From Anoxybacterium sp963668245 (GTDB lineage Bacteria > Bacillota > Clostridia > Peptostreptococcales > Anaerovoracaceae), in NCBI GenBank assembly GCA_963668245.2, contig OY764195.2, positions 1,488,001 to 1,552,000 of the forward strand: 64,000 nucleotides of DNA. The letters are read 5' to 3'. Below, in pieces: positions 55,489 to 63,946 of this stretch; position 1 is the first letter of the stretch, and each line of letters begins with the position of its first letter. The position numbers and the translations under genes are program-made. The notes under the pieces are model-generated. The model saw only the letters and a list, made by a program, of their open reading frames with translations, had not been told where the DNA came from and did not search any database.

Positions 55489-55534
55489 TCTTGCACTATT
55501 GCTAGAAGTTTTGATTTAGAACATACAGAATTAT

Positions 55535-55582
55535 GACTGCCCTCGGCACAGCAAATTAGCTGGTATGCGGGGCAGTCTTTTC
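55535..55582 (+). terminator. terminator after transporter unit
   Basis: GACTGCCC (55535-55542) pairs with GGGCAGTC (55570-55577), followed by TTTT. Confidence 0.7.
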
Positions 55583-55655
55583 ATATATATATATATGTAG
55601 AAAAAATTACCATGGAATATGTTCAATTTTGGGGATAGTGGGTAAAAGTGAATTG

Positions 55656-55684
55656 TTGACACCTCTTTCTTTGAATTATATAAT
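55656..55684 (+). promoter_or_regulatory. promoter of merR-like gene
   Basis: Perfect TTGACA (55656-55661), 17-bp spacer, perfect TATAAT (55679-55684). No MerR palindrome lies inside, so the regulator itself appears constitutive. Confidence 0.85.
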
Positions 55685-55771
55685 ATCGCTGTTATTGAAC
55701 TGGCGGAACATTAAGAATTTTCTTGTCATAAACGCCAACTGTACAAATGACACCCTCAGGAGGTAGGTTTT

Positions 55772-56602
55772 ATGAAAGACGAAAAATATTTTTCTGTTGG
55801 AGAAGTGAGTAAAATATGTAATATATCAAAAAAGGCGTTAAGATATTATGACCAGATTGGCTTGATTTCACCTGACATGGTAAGTGATGAGAATAATTAT
55901 CGTTTCTACAACAGAAAGACGTTATTATCTGTTCCAATTATCAAGTACTATAAACAAATGGGTTTTAAATTGGATGAAATGCGAGCCTTTTTAGAAGGTG
56001 GCACCTATGCAATGCTCACAAAAACTTTTCGGCAAAAAATAGATGACTTAAAAGCAATGGAAACTGAGATTTTCAAGATGTACACCTCAGTAAAAGATTG
56101 GTATGATTTGATTTTGGAAGCTGAAATGGTCATCGAAAATGATGTGAGAGAAGTTTCTGTAAAGTATATGGAATCAAGTGATTTATGCTTTATGGTACAG
56201 AATTTCGATTATAATTATATGGAATCCATTATCAATATCGATTGGACAAACTATATTGAAAGTATCAGAAATGAAGTAACAGGACCTGTAATTATTAATT
56301 TTCCTTCTTTTCGAGAACGAATGGAGGGAAAGAGCAAACAAGTACGGTTGATGCAAAAAACGATTATTGATTGTCCAGAAGAAACCAGAGCAAGCTTTGG
56401 AGGACATATGGTTGTGTCCTGTTATCATATTGGAGCCCACGAAACGATTGATGCGACGTATCAAAAAATATGTGATTGGATTACAAATCATGGATATCGT
56501 TGTGACGAAGAATCCTATGAGAGGTATGTAACTGATTATTGGACCACTAGAAATGAAAACCAATTTGTTACGGAAGTCGTTGTAAAAGTATCTAGGATAT
56601 AA
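55772..56602 (+). CDS. MerR regulator with GyrI-like ligand domain
   Basis: 276 aa, ATG 55772 behind AGGAGGT. The N-terminal MerR helix-turn-helix reads FSVGEVSKICNISKKALRYYDQIGLISP, followed by a coiled dimerisation helix to about 115 and a C-terminal effector-binding domain like BmrR/GyrI. It should bind the spacer palindromes at 54045 and 56626 and activate the transporter gene when it binds its ligand. The ligand is unknown. Confidence 0.9.
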   Translation: MKDEKYFSVGEVSKICNISKKALRYYDQIGLISPDMVSDENNYRFYNRKTLLSVPIIKYYKQMGFKLDEMRAFLEGGTYAMLTKTFRQKIDDLKAMETEIFKMYTSVKDWYDLILEAEMVIENDVREVSVKYMESSDLCFMVQNFDYNYMESIINIDWTNYIESIRNEVTGPVIINFPSFRERMEGKSKQVRLMQKTIIDCPEETRASFGGHMVVSCYHIGAHETIDATYQKICDWITNHGYRCDEESYERYVTDYWTTRNENQFVTEVVVKVSRI

Positions 56603-56625
56603 TATTGAATACAGGATACAGTATA

Positions 56626-56649
56626 AACATTCCCCGTAGGGGGAATGTT
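56626..56649. promoter_or_regulatory. second MerR-type operator downstream of merR
   Basis: AACATTCCCC-gtag-GGGGAATGTT is a perfect 10-bp-arm palindrome whose core differs by one base from 54045-54060. On the minus strand TTAACA and TATACT flank it with 20 bp spacing, a MerR-type promoter reading antisense into the regulator gene. Confidence 0.65.
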
Positions 56650-56659
56650 AAAAATAAAA

Positions 56660-56692
56660 CAAATCCACCATCAGATATCGATGGTGGATTTG
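56660..56692 (+). terminator. bidirectional terminator between merR and FIST genes
   Basis: AAATCCACCATC pairs exactly with GATGGTGGATTT; T-rich flanks lie on both sides. Confidence 0.82.
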
Positions 56693-56729
56693 TTTTATTC
56701 AAGAGGAACAAAAAGGTTATTTCATATTA

Positions 56730-57848
56730 TTATTTCTTGTTTCCAAAGGCAAGAATGGTTGCAGTTTGATTGATATGTCCAATAAAGGATTCTCCATACG
56801 TGGAAAAACCGACGGTTGGAATGGTGGAGAATATCATTTCATATTTCCCAACAAGATTTTTGCTTTCTAGTTCTAATGTACGTAATATACAGTTGAAATT
56901 CAAGAGTCCCTGAATTCCTCCCATTTCCTTATTCTTTGCATCAAGCGCATCTTGGGTATCTTGAATGATATTTGTATTCTCTACAAGAGTTACATTACTG
57001 CCTTCTTTCATATTACAATAGAAAGAAATGCTCTTATCATCATTCAACGCTCTTGGACTTCGAATAAACATATCGTTTTCAGATACAATGGCAACAGGAT
57101 TTTCAAAGAAATAATCATTAATTTTTTCAACTGAAACACCAAGGGCTTCAGCATAAGCGTCAGCAGCTGGTTTGTTGTTGAATTCGATTACTTCTCTTGC
57201 TGCTTCATTTACCTTGGAGGCTTCTAAAACTTTTCCGAGAGATTGGAAGCTCTGTGTTTTAATGAAACTGAATTCTACACCAGGCTTTAGCATCGTAAGC
57301 AATGCAGCATCTTTGTAAGCTTTGCCTTCATAAAAAATAAATGTTTCATTGAATTTCAAATCATCTCCTGCAGAGCCGCCAATGAAAATTACATCAGTAA
57401 AATTACCAAGACTATCCATCAGTCTTTCTTCTGCGCCACTCATACCATCGGCCAGTATGATTCCGACATATTCGTCAATGTTCATATTTCGAATTGGCTG
57501 ATTAAAATAATCAGAAAAACCTTTCATGGATGATTCTAGACTAAAATCTCCGCTGATATTTTCTACAATTTGAACATTTAAGTCTGATATGATATCGGCA
57601 TCCAGTGCCATCGCCACGATGGATTCCTTTAGCATTTTACCTGTTACAATTTCACCAGAAGTGGTACAACCAACAGCTACCGATGATTGAAAGTGACTTT
57701 GTACCTCTTTGGCTATATCATCTGGATTGTAGGAACTAGAAACAAAAAATATAATTAATTTTGGGTCGACTTCCCCAAAGCTGCTTCTTATATCTTTCAC
57801 TGCTTCCGATGCAGTGGTTTTTTGTGAATAAGCTGTTTGAATACTCAT
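56730..57848 (-). CDS. FIST-domain sensory protein
   Basis: 372 aa. A FIST N domain (KLIIFFVSSSYNPDDIAKEV ... SSVAVGCTTSGEIVTGKM) is followed by FIST C (ALLTMLKPGVEFSFIKTQSF ... GLLNFNCILRTLEL ... IPTVGFSTYGESF). FIST domains sense small ligands such as amino acids and usually feed a kinase or diguanylate cyclase. Here the domain stands alone without an output. It is preceded in the same transcript by the 66-aa gene, 33 bases upstream. It is cytoplasmic, and the ligand is unknown. Confidence 0.85.
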   Translation of the reverse strand: MSIQTAYSQKTTASEAVKDIRSSFGEVDPKLIIFFVSSSYNPDDIAKEVQSHFQSSVAVGCTTSGEIVTGKMLKESIVAMALDADIISDLNVQIVENISGDFSLESSMKGFSDYFNQPIRNMNIDEYVGIILADGMSGAEERLMDSLGNFTDVIFIGGSAGDDLKFNETFIFYEGKAYKDAALLTMLKPGVEFSFIKTQSFQSLGKVLEASKVNEAAREVIEFNNKPAADAYAEALGVSVEKINDYFFENPVAIVSENDMFIRSPRALNDDKSISFYCNMKEGSNVTLVENTNIIQDTQDALDAKNKEMGGIQGLLNFNCILRTLELESKNLVGKYEMIFSTIPTVGFSTYGESFIGHINQTATILAFGNKK

Positions 57849-57880
57849 TTAATCCCCTCATCTCCTTTGTATTCGACGTG

Positions 57881-58081
57881 TTATAAGGTAATCCCTAAAT
57901 CTTTTGCAAGATCATTTAATTTCTGAATGATAGCTGGGTCATCTGGAGATGACGCATTATAATTATCTACGTTGATCCCTTTTAAAATTAGTTTTGTTTT
58001 AGTTGTACTTTTAATATTTTCATTACCGTTCGAACGAATATCTATGATTTGATCAATCATTTTTTTTATTTGTCCTGCCAA
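57881..58081 (-). CDS. 66-aa protein upstream of FIST gene
   Basis: TTG 58081 follows AAGGGGGG at eight bases. The product (MAGQIKKMIDQIIDIRSNG ... LILKGINVDNYNASSPDDPA ... LNDLAKDLGITL) is small, charged and soluble. It lies on the same strand and 33 bases before the FIST gene, so it is probably translated from the same mRNA. I know no family. A partner of the FIST protein is a reasonable but unproven idea. Confidence 0.65.
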   Translation of the reverse strand: MAGQIKKMIDQIIDIRSNGNENIKSTTKTKLILKGINVDNYNASSPDDPAIIQKLNDLAKDLGITL

Positions 58082-58527
58082 AACAAATCCCCCCCTTCTT
58101 TATTTGATAATTTCTCTGTCTAAAAATTACCCCTTTTATGGAAGGATAAACGCATGAGTCAAGGCACAGTTTTATATGATTTTTTTCTGGTTCTAGAGAT
58201 AAATGTGAATGAAAGTAATATGTCGTGTAAGTAAATAACAACAACTTGTCAGTATTTGCTTACACGACGTTGTTTGGTTTTATTGCTCAAAAAAGAAGAA
58301 AGCTGAAAAGAAATAGAAATAAAGGGCTTGAAATATGATAGTTTATACTTACATTGTAATTGTAGAATGCTTTGAGCTGTTGAAATATCAACAACTATGA
58401 CATGGCATGTATTTTGCGATATATAATATGTATATATCGCAGACTGACTTAAATGGTTGCTGTGTATTTGGAACAAGACGAATCGATCCAGGCTATTGAT
58501 GATATTTGTATTGAATAGGAGGAAAGT
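58082..58527. other. regulatory region before carbon-nitrogen hydrolase
   Basis: About 445 bases with no gene. It holds an inverted repeat GTCGTGTAAG/CTTACACGAC (58222-58231 and 58259-58268, perfect), a smaller TGTTGA/TCAACA dyad (58378-58393) and the sigma-54 promoter at 58402. This looks like an enhancer plus promoter arrangement. Confidence 0.65.
58402..58418 (+). promoter_or_regulatory. sigma-54 promoter of carbon-nitrogen hydrolase
   Basis: ATGGCATGTATTTTGCG has GG at 58404-58405 and GC at 58416-58417, the exact sigma-54 spacing. It is 110 bases before the start codon. Confidence 0.75.
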
Positions 58528-59412
58528 ATGAAAAAAGGAATGGTTAAAGTTGCTATGACACAACATGGATGTGTGACTGATCGAGAAGAAAATATGAGAA
58601 CAGTAGAACGACTCATTCGGGAAGCTGCATCCAAAGGTGCAAAAGTAATATGCACTCAAGAATTATTTAAAGGACAGTATTTTTGTCAGATTATTGATGT
58701 GACAAAATATGATTGGGCGGAACCTTTGGATGGAGAAACCAATCAAAAAATTGCTGCGCTGGCTAAAGAACTGGATGTTGTGATTGTGAGCTGTTACTTT
58801 GAATATGCCATGGATGGAGTTTATTATAATAGTGCAGCTGTATTTGATGCAGATGGCAGTCTTCTTGGCAATTATCGAAAGCACCATATTCCAGAAGGAC
58901 CACAGTATTTAGAAAAATATTACTTTACACCAGGAGACTCTCCTTATCTTGTATTCCAATCAAAGTATGGCACCTTTGGTGTATTGATTTGTTGGGATGA
59001 ATGGTTCCCTGAACCATCTCGCATTTTAGCCTTAAAAGGTGCCGATTTTATATTTTATCCATCGGCAATTGGGTCTGAACCTGACAATCCAGACCTGGAT
59101 ACATCACAAACATGGGTAGATGCGATACGAGCTCATGGTATTCATAACAACATGTATGTCTGTGCGGTCAACAGAATTGGCAGAGAAGATGCGGCGGATG
59201 GCAGTGGTTTTATGACGTTTTACGGCAGAAGCTTTATCAGTGGTCCTTGGGGAGATATCATTGTGGAAGGCAGTAGGGATCAAGACGAAGTATTGATTGG
59301 AGACCTTGATTTGGATGAAATCAAAAGAGCGAGGGATATCCTCCAGTTTCATAGAGATCGTCGAGTCGATTCCTATGCAGAATTAATGAGTCTTTCTATC
59401 AGATCAAAATAA
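58528..59412 (+). CDS. carbon-nitrogen hydrolase, N-carbamoylputrescine amidase-like
   Basis: 294 aa, ATG 58528 behind TAGGAGG. Nitrilase-superfamily triad: Glu in CTQELFKGQYF, Lys in YRKHHIPEG and Cys in GVLICWDEWFPE. The FKGQYFCQ and HIPEGPQYLEKYYF features are those of N-carbamoylputrescine amidases (AguB type), which release putrescine, CO2 and ammonia in agmatine breakdown. No agmatine deiminase gene is in view, so a beta-ureidopropionase-like role is the alternative. It is expressed from a sigma-54 promoter. Confidence 0.85.
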   Translation: MKKGMVKVAMTQHGCVTDREENMRTVERLIREAASKGAKVICTQELFKGQYFCQIIDVTKYDWAEPLDGETNQKIAALAKELDVVIVSCYFEYAMDGVYYNSAAVFDADGSLLGNYRKHHIPEGPQYLEKYYFTPGDSPYLVFQSKYGTFGVLICWDEWFPEPSRILALKGADFIFYPSAIGSEPDNPDLDTSQTWVDAIRAHGIHNNMYVCAVNRIGREDAADGSGFMTFYGRSFISGPWGDIIVEGSRDQDEVLIGDLDLDEIKRARDILQFHRDRRVDSYAELMSLSIRSK

Positions 59413-59758
59413 AGTAATGAGCGATTTGTATTTTTCCTTCAATACAAGCTTCGCTCTGGTACCAATTTGCTTGATTGAGAAGGAATCTGAAAGAGAAACC
59501 TACAAATCACTGTTTAACAGGATTTGTAGGTTTTTTTATACAAGAATAGAGCCCCTTTCTTTACATTGATTTAACAAAAAACACATTGACATTTATCGAT
59601 ATGATGATAAAATGGAAACGATATTGATAAATGTCGATATGGTTATGGATGATGGAACATTAGAAGAAAGAGTTATCATAGCTCAATTGGTAGAAATCAT
59701 AGGTCATACAAAAACAAATCGGTTTAGATGAAATATATGAAGATAGGGAGGATGCGAT
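59413..59758. other. region between hydrolase and arsenic operon
   Basis: About 345 bases. It contains a strong terminator (AAACCTACAAATC/GATTTGTAGGTTT, 59496-59537) and the ars promoter/operator (59586-59635). A 30-codon frame from ATG 59639 ending at TGA lacks a ribosome site and is probably not a gene. Confidence 0.7.
59586..59635. promoter_or_regulatory. ars promoter and ArsR operator
   Basis: TTGACA (59586-59591) and TAAAAT (59608-59613) form a promoter. A 15-bp inverted repeat with one mismatch, GACATTTATCGATAT (59588-59602) and ATATTGATAAATGTC (59621-59635), flanks the -10 and overlaps the -35, as expected for ArsR autorepression. Confidence 0.75.
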
Positions 59759-60451
59759 ATGGACTGGTCTTTTGCAGAATATGTTCCTGCGCTAAAAGCA
59801 TTATCAGATGAAACTAGATTGAAAATCGTACATATGTTATCTGGAGATGAAATGTGTGCATGCAAGATACTAGAGGAATTCAGTATTTCTCAATCAACAC
59901 TAAGCTATCATATGAAAATTCTTGCTGATAGCGGATTAATTCATGCGAGGAGAGATGGTGCTTGGATGAAATATACGTTGAATCAAGATAGAACAAAAGA
60001 ATTGGTAGGATTTATGAATCGGATTATGCCAAAAACAAAAGTCAAAGTTGCATTCGTTTGTGTTCATAATTCTTGTCGTTCTCAAATGGCAGAAGCTTTA
60101 GCCAATCACCTTGCTGGAGATATCATAGAAGGGTATTCTGCCGGAACCGAAACCAAACCTCAAATCAATCAGGACGCTGTACGCAACATGAAAGAATTGT
60201 ATCAGATTGATATGGAGGAAAAGCAGTATTCTAAGCTGATTGATGATATTCCTGAGGTGGACATCGTGATTACAATGGGCTGCAATGTAAATTGTCCTTG
60301 GTTGCCGTGCAAGCATCGGGAAGATTGGGGGTTGGATGATCCCACGGGACAATCTGATCAAGTTTTCAAAGATACTGCAAAACGAATCGAAGAAAAAGTT
60401 ATGGATTTAAAGAAACGGATTGCAAATGGATTATTACAATCTAAAGAGTAA
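59759..60451 (+). CDS. ArsR repressor fused to arsenate reductase
   Basis: 230 aa. Residues 1-92 are an ArsR/SmtB winged helix (KALSDETRLKIVHMLSG, with the metal-site pair CAC in EMCACKIL). Residues 95-225 are a low-molecular-weight phosphatase-type arsenate reductase with the P-loop CVHNSCRSQMAEA (C-x5-R) and a further Cys-rich segment CNVNCPWLPCKH. The fusion joins sensing and arsenate reduction in one chain. It is first in the arsenic operon behind an ArsR-like operator. Confidence 0.92.
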   Translation: MDWSFAEYVPALKALSDETRLKIVHMLSGDEMCACKILEEFSISQSTLSYHMKILADSGLIHARRDGAWMKYTLNQDRTKELVGFMNRIMPKTKVKVAFVCVHNSCRSQMAEALANHLAGDIIEGYSAGTETKPQINQDAVRNMKELYQIDMEEKQYSKLIDDIPEVDIVITMGCNVNCPWLPCKHREDWGLDDPTGQSDQVFKDTAKRIEEKVMDLKKRIANGLLQSKE

Positions 60452-60462
60452 AGGGGAACATA

Positions 60463-61431
60463 ATGTTTACATGGGCACAATATTTTTCGGATTGGTTAAT
60501 CTATTCCATTTTTCAAATAGAACCGGGAAGTAAGCTGGGAGATGCGGCAAACTTTTTTGTATATGATACTTTGAAAATTTTCTGTTTATTGCTGGTTATT
60601 ATATATGTTATCACCTTGATTCGCAGTTTTTTTCCGCCAGAAAAAACCCGCGATTTGTTAGCAAAAAAGAAGGGAAGAACGGTCATTGGGCATATTCTAG
60701 CTGCCTTACTTGGTATTGTAACACCATTTTGCTCCTGTTCAGCGGTTCCCCTTTTTATTGGGTTTGTTGAAGCAGGAATACCATTAGGTGTGACGTTTTC
60801 TTATTTGATAGCGGCTCCAATGGTAAACGAAGTTGCGCTTGTTATGTTATATGGTCTTTTCGGGATAAAAATCGCATTGCTTTATGTTGTGTTAGGGGAG
60901 CTCATTGCTATCTTTAGTGGGATATTGATCGGAAAACTAAATTTAGAACGTTATGTTGAAGATTATGTGTATCAAATTAGCAGTGGTGGTGCTGGATTTG
61001 AAATTCCCAACCCTACAATGAGAGAACGGCTGAAAGATGCATGGTTTTTTACGAAAGATTTGATAAGAAAAATATGGATTTACGTGGTGGTAGGAATTGC
61101 TATAGGCGGATTTGTCCATGGATGGGTGCCTGCCGGGGCACTTGCAACCTATGCTGGCAAAGATAATCCTTTTGCGGTCTTTGTGGCGGTTGCAATCGGG
61201 ATTCCATTGTATTCAAATGCAGCTGGAGTTATTCCACTTGTGAGTGAACTGACTCGATTAGGTGTTGCTATGGGCACAGCCTTGGCATTTATGATGTCTG
61301 TAACCGCTTTAAGTATACCGGAAATGATTATTTTGAGACAAGTATTAAAGCCAAAATTGATGGCGATTTTTATCGGAATTGTCGGATGTGGAATTCTTGT
61401 AACAGGGTACTTGTTTAATTTGATTCTATAG
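60463..61431 (+). CDS. arsP: ArsP-like membrane permease
   Basis: 322 aa with about eight membrane segments. The hallmark TPFCSCSAVPLFIGFVEAGIP carries the cysteine pair that binds trivalent (methyl)arsenicals. The second half has AIGIPLYSNAAGVIPLV. It should export organic or inorganic arsenic(III) and follows the ArsR-ArsC gene after 11 bases. The ArsP designation rests on the motif; related permeases of the SO_0444 type are the alternative. Confidence 0.82.
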   Translation: MFTWAQYFSDWLIYSIFQIEPGSKLGDAANFFVYDTLKIFCLLLVIIYVITLIRSFFPPEKTRDLLAKKKGRTVIGHILAALLGIVTPFCSCSAVPLFIGFVEAGIPLGVTFSYLIAAPMVNEVALVMLYGLFGIKIALLYVVLGELIAIFSGILIGKLNLERYVEDYVYQISSGGAGFEIPNPTMRERLKDAWFFTKDLIRKIWIYVVVGIAIGGFVHGWVPAGALATYAGKDNPFAVFVAVAIGIPLYSNAAGVIPLVSELTRLGVAMGTALAFMMSVTALSIPEMIILRQVLKPKLMAIFIGIVGCGILVTGYLFNLIL

Positions 61432-61481
61432 GGTAAAACCTTATAAATATATTTAGAGAAGAGATATGAATGGAGGATATG

Positions 61482-61715
61482 ATGGATATTAAAGTATTGG
61501 GTTCGGGTTGTGCGAACTGCAAAAAATTAGAGGCAAATACAAAAGAGGCACTGGCTTCACTTGGAATGGATATAACGGTGGATAAAGTGCAGGATTTTAA
61601 AGAAATTGCCAAATATGGAGTTATGAGAACCCCTGCTCTTGTGATTGATGGTGAAGTAAAACTTGTAGGTAAAGTGGCAGCAAAGGAAGAAATTCAAGAA
61701 TTATTGAAAAAATAA
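61482..61715 (+). CDS. small thioredoxin-like protein
   Basis: 77 aa from ATG 61482 with GGAGG five bases upstream; ATG 61479 is very close to that site. The redox motif is GCANCK in IKVLGSGCANCKKLEANTKEA, and the conserved cis-Pro is in GVMRTPALVIDG. Such small proteins accompany ArsP/DUF318-type permeases and may deliver electrons or thiols to the arsenate reductase. It is the third gene of the ars operon. Confidence 0.9.
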   Translation: MDIKVLGSGCANCKKLEANTKEALASLGMDITVDKVQDFKEIAKYGVMRTPALVIDGEVKLVGKVAAKEEIQELLKK

Positions 61716-61730
61716 ATGGAGGATGTGGTT

Positions 61731-62054
61731 ATGCGAATGCTGGAAGAGTTTTTCCCGGAATTCACACAAAAATTGGACGAAATCGATGCTCTATATCAGG
61801 ATAAAAGAACAATTGATGAAAAGACATACCAATTTATATGTTTTGCACTTTCTATTAAAGGTAGATCAAAGCCTTGCGTGCTAAAGCATTTTAAGGGAGC
61901 TCTTGACGCAGGAGCTACAGTAAAAGAACTTTCTTATATTTTTGCGCTTACTATGAGAGAATCCGCAGGTGCTGATGATTGTTGGACTCATGATGTGATT
62001 GGAGATTGGCAAGAAATTTTAGAAGGGAACATCAGTTGCGATTGCAAAAAATGA
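61731..62054 (+). CDS. carboxymuconolactone decarboxylase (AhpD-like) protein
   Basis: 107 aa from ATG 61731 with GGAGG eight bases upstream. It is an AhpD-like helical fold with GALDAGATVKELSYIFALTMRESAGADDCW. The family redox pair C-x2-C is reduced or absent here, with a Cys-rich tail DCKK, so redox activity is uncertain. It is the last gene of the arsenic operon, and comparable ars operons often carry a CMD gene. Confidence 0.8.
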   Translation: MRMLEEFFPEFTQKLDEIDALYQDKRTIDEKTYQFICFALSIKGRSKPCVLKHFKGALDAGATVKELSYIFALTMRESAGADDCWTHDVIGDWQEILEGNISCDCKK

Positions 62055-62218
62055 TGAATGAAATGAGGGAGTGGCTTAATGGCTGCTCCTTCTTTACTTT
62101 TTCAAATAGTGGTGTAAAATAAGATTAGCGTTACCATTCAAATGAATCGGAAAGAATCCAACCAATTCTTCACCATGGGGTTCCCTTCGTTTGATGATAT
62201 TTATGATAGGAGTCCAAG

Positions 62219-63622
62219 ATGACTGAAAAACAAAAACTTTCAAAAGAATACTTGTTAGATACTATAATCAATGCGACCAATGAATTGTTTGTACTGACAA
62301 ATCAAGAAGGATATATTGAAGAGCTCAGTCAAGCCTATGCTGATTTTATAAATGTAAAGAGAGAAGATGTCATTGGAAAACATGTAAAAGATGTCATTGA
62401 AAATACTCGTCTGGATATCATCGTGAAAACAGGGGTTTCTGAGACAGAAACGATTCAGAAAGTAAATGGAAAAAAGATGATTGCTACACGGATGCCTATT
62501 ACAAAAGATGGGAAAATTATCGGCGCTTTTGGAAAGGTTCTGTTTAAAAATGTAGATGAATTGAATAAACTCTATGAAAAAATAAATAAAATCGAGACAG
62601 AGTTGGATATGTATAAGATGCAGTTTGGTCGAATCAATACTGCGAAATATTGCTTAAATGATATTATCGGTTGCAGCAACTTAATCAATACTTTAAAAGA
62701 AACTGTCGAAACGGTTGGAAAAACCAATTCCAGTGTTTTGATTCTAGGAGAAAGTGGTACGGGGAAAGAACTGTTTGCCCATGCCATTCACAATGCTAGT
62801 AATCGTGCAAGACAGCCTTTTGTTTGCATTAATTGTGGTACAATACCGGCAGAATTACTAGAATCGGAATTGTTTGGGTATGAGGAAGGTGCGTTTACAG
62901 GGGCAAAAAAAGGTGGTAAAATTGGGCTTTTTCAAGCAGCACACAAGGGAACTATTTTTTTAGATGAAATCGGTGATTTGCCGATGCCTATGCAGGTGAA
63001 ATTACTGCGTGTCCTCCAAGATCGTGAGGTTCAAAAAATTGGCTCAACAGTAAGAGAAATGATTGATGTTAGAGTCATTGCTGCTACAAATAAGAATCCA
63101 TATGAAATGGTCCAGGAAAATAAATTTCGTTCTGATTTATATTATCGTCTCAACGTAATCAGCCTAAGAATACCTGCTTTGCGTGAGAGAAAAGAAGATA
63201 TTCCAGTTCTTGCCAAGTCTTTTTTAAAGAAATTGGCAGCAAAAGAAAACATACCTGCTGAAAAGATTTCTGACAGTGCTCTTGAGTATTTAAAATGCTA
63301 TGATTGGCCAGGAAATGTTCGTGAGTTGGAAAATGTTGTGGAAAGAGCAGTAAATTTTTTAGGTCAAGGAAAAGTAGTTAGACCAGAGCATTTACCTAGA
63401 AATCTTACAGGAATAGAAGAGGAAGAGGATATCCGGGATCTTTGTGAAGTTGTAGCAGAAGCAGAACGACTTGCTATTGTCAACGCGCTTCTTCATAATG
63501 GAGGCAAGAAAACGGTGACAGCAAAATCACTTGGGATTAGCAGAACAAAGCTATACGAAAAAATGGAAAAATACCAAATTGATTCGGGTGAAGGAAAAAC
63601 AATAAAGCGGAGCTTGATTTAG
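62219..63622 (+). CDS. sigma-54-dependent activator (PAS-AAA-Fis)
   Basis: 467 aa. An N-terminal PAS domain (about 10-115) precedes the AAA domain with Walker A GESGTGKELFAH, the sigma-54 contact GAFTGAKKGG, Walker B GTIFLDEIGDL and FRSDLYYRLNV. The C-terminal Fis helix-turn-helix reads GGKKTVTAKSLGISRTKLYEKM. It should activate the sigma-54 promoter at 63865 before the short-chain dehydrogenase, and possibly the one at 58402. Its binding-site sequence is not established. Confidence 0.92.
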   Translation: MTEKQKLSKEYLLDTIINATNELFVLTNQEGYIEELSQAYADFINVKREDVIGKHVKDVIENTRLDIIVKTGVSETETIQKVNGKKMIATRMPITKDGKIIGAFGKVLFKNVDELNKLYEKINKIETELDMYKMQFGRINTAKYCLNDIIGCSNLINTLKETVETVGKTNSSVLILGESGTGKELFAHAIHNASNRARQPFVCINCGTIPAELLESELFGYEEGAFTGAKKGGKIGLFQAAHKGTIFLDEIGDLPMPMQVKLLRVLQDREVQKIGSTVREMIDVRVIAATNKNPYEMVQENKFRSDLYYRLNVISLRIPALRERKEDIPVLAKSFLKKLAAKENIPAEKISDSALEYLKCYDWPGNVRELENVVERAVNFLGQGKVVRPEHLPRNLTGIEEEEDIRDLCEVVAEAERLAIVNALLHNGGKKTVTAKSLGISRTKLYEKMEKYQIDSGEGKTIKRSLI

Positions 63623-63946
63623 AATATGAGAAGAAATGCTGGAATTTTCAGGATAGGATGAAATGTTCGGAAAACCGTACTGTATTTCATAAATAAGTAA
63701 TTTATGTTAAGAAAACGGTACACATATAAGACGAAAAAAAGAAAAATGTACGAAATTCAGAACAGAATAACGGCTTTTTTCTTTTTTTTACCCAAAATTT
63801 TGATGAGAGAAAATTAACATGAATATAACCATTGAAATCAGTGGGTCTGAAAAAAGAATGCAAGTTGGAATGGAACTTGCTATATAGTATTGTGTCATGT
63901 AAAACGCGTAACATGAGAGGAAATAATAATAAGAGGAGGAATAACC
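63623..63946. other. regulatory region before short-chain dehydrogenase
   Basis: About 320 bases with no gene. CATAAAT-aagta-ATTTATG (63688-63706) is a perfect dyad flanked by ACCGT and ACGGT, about 170 bp upstream of the sigma-54 promoter at 63865, and is a likely enhancer. Confidence 0.6.
63865..63881 (+). promoter_or_regulatory. sigma-54 promoter of short-chain dehydrogenase
   Basis: TTGGAATGGAACTTGCT has GG at 63867-63868 and GC at 63879-63880, the exact sigma-54 spacing, 66 bases before the start codon. Confidence 0.8.

Noticed and set aside
59639..59731. 30-codon leader gene before the ars operon
   Set aside because: ATG lacks a ribosome site and lies just after the operator; no support for translation.
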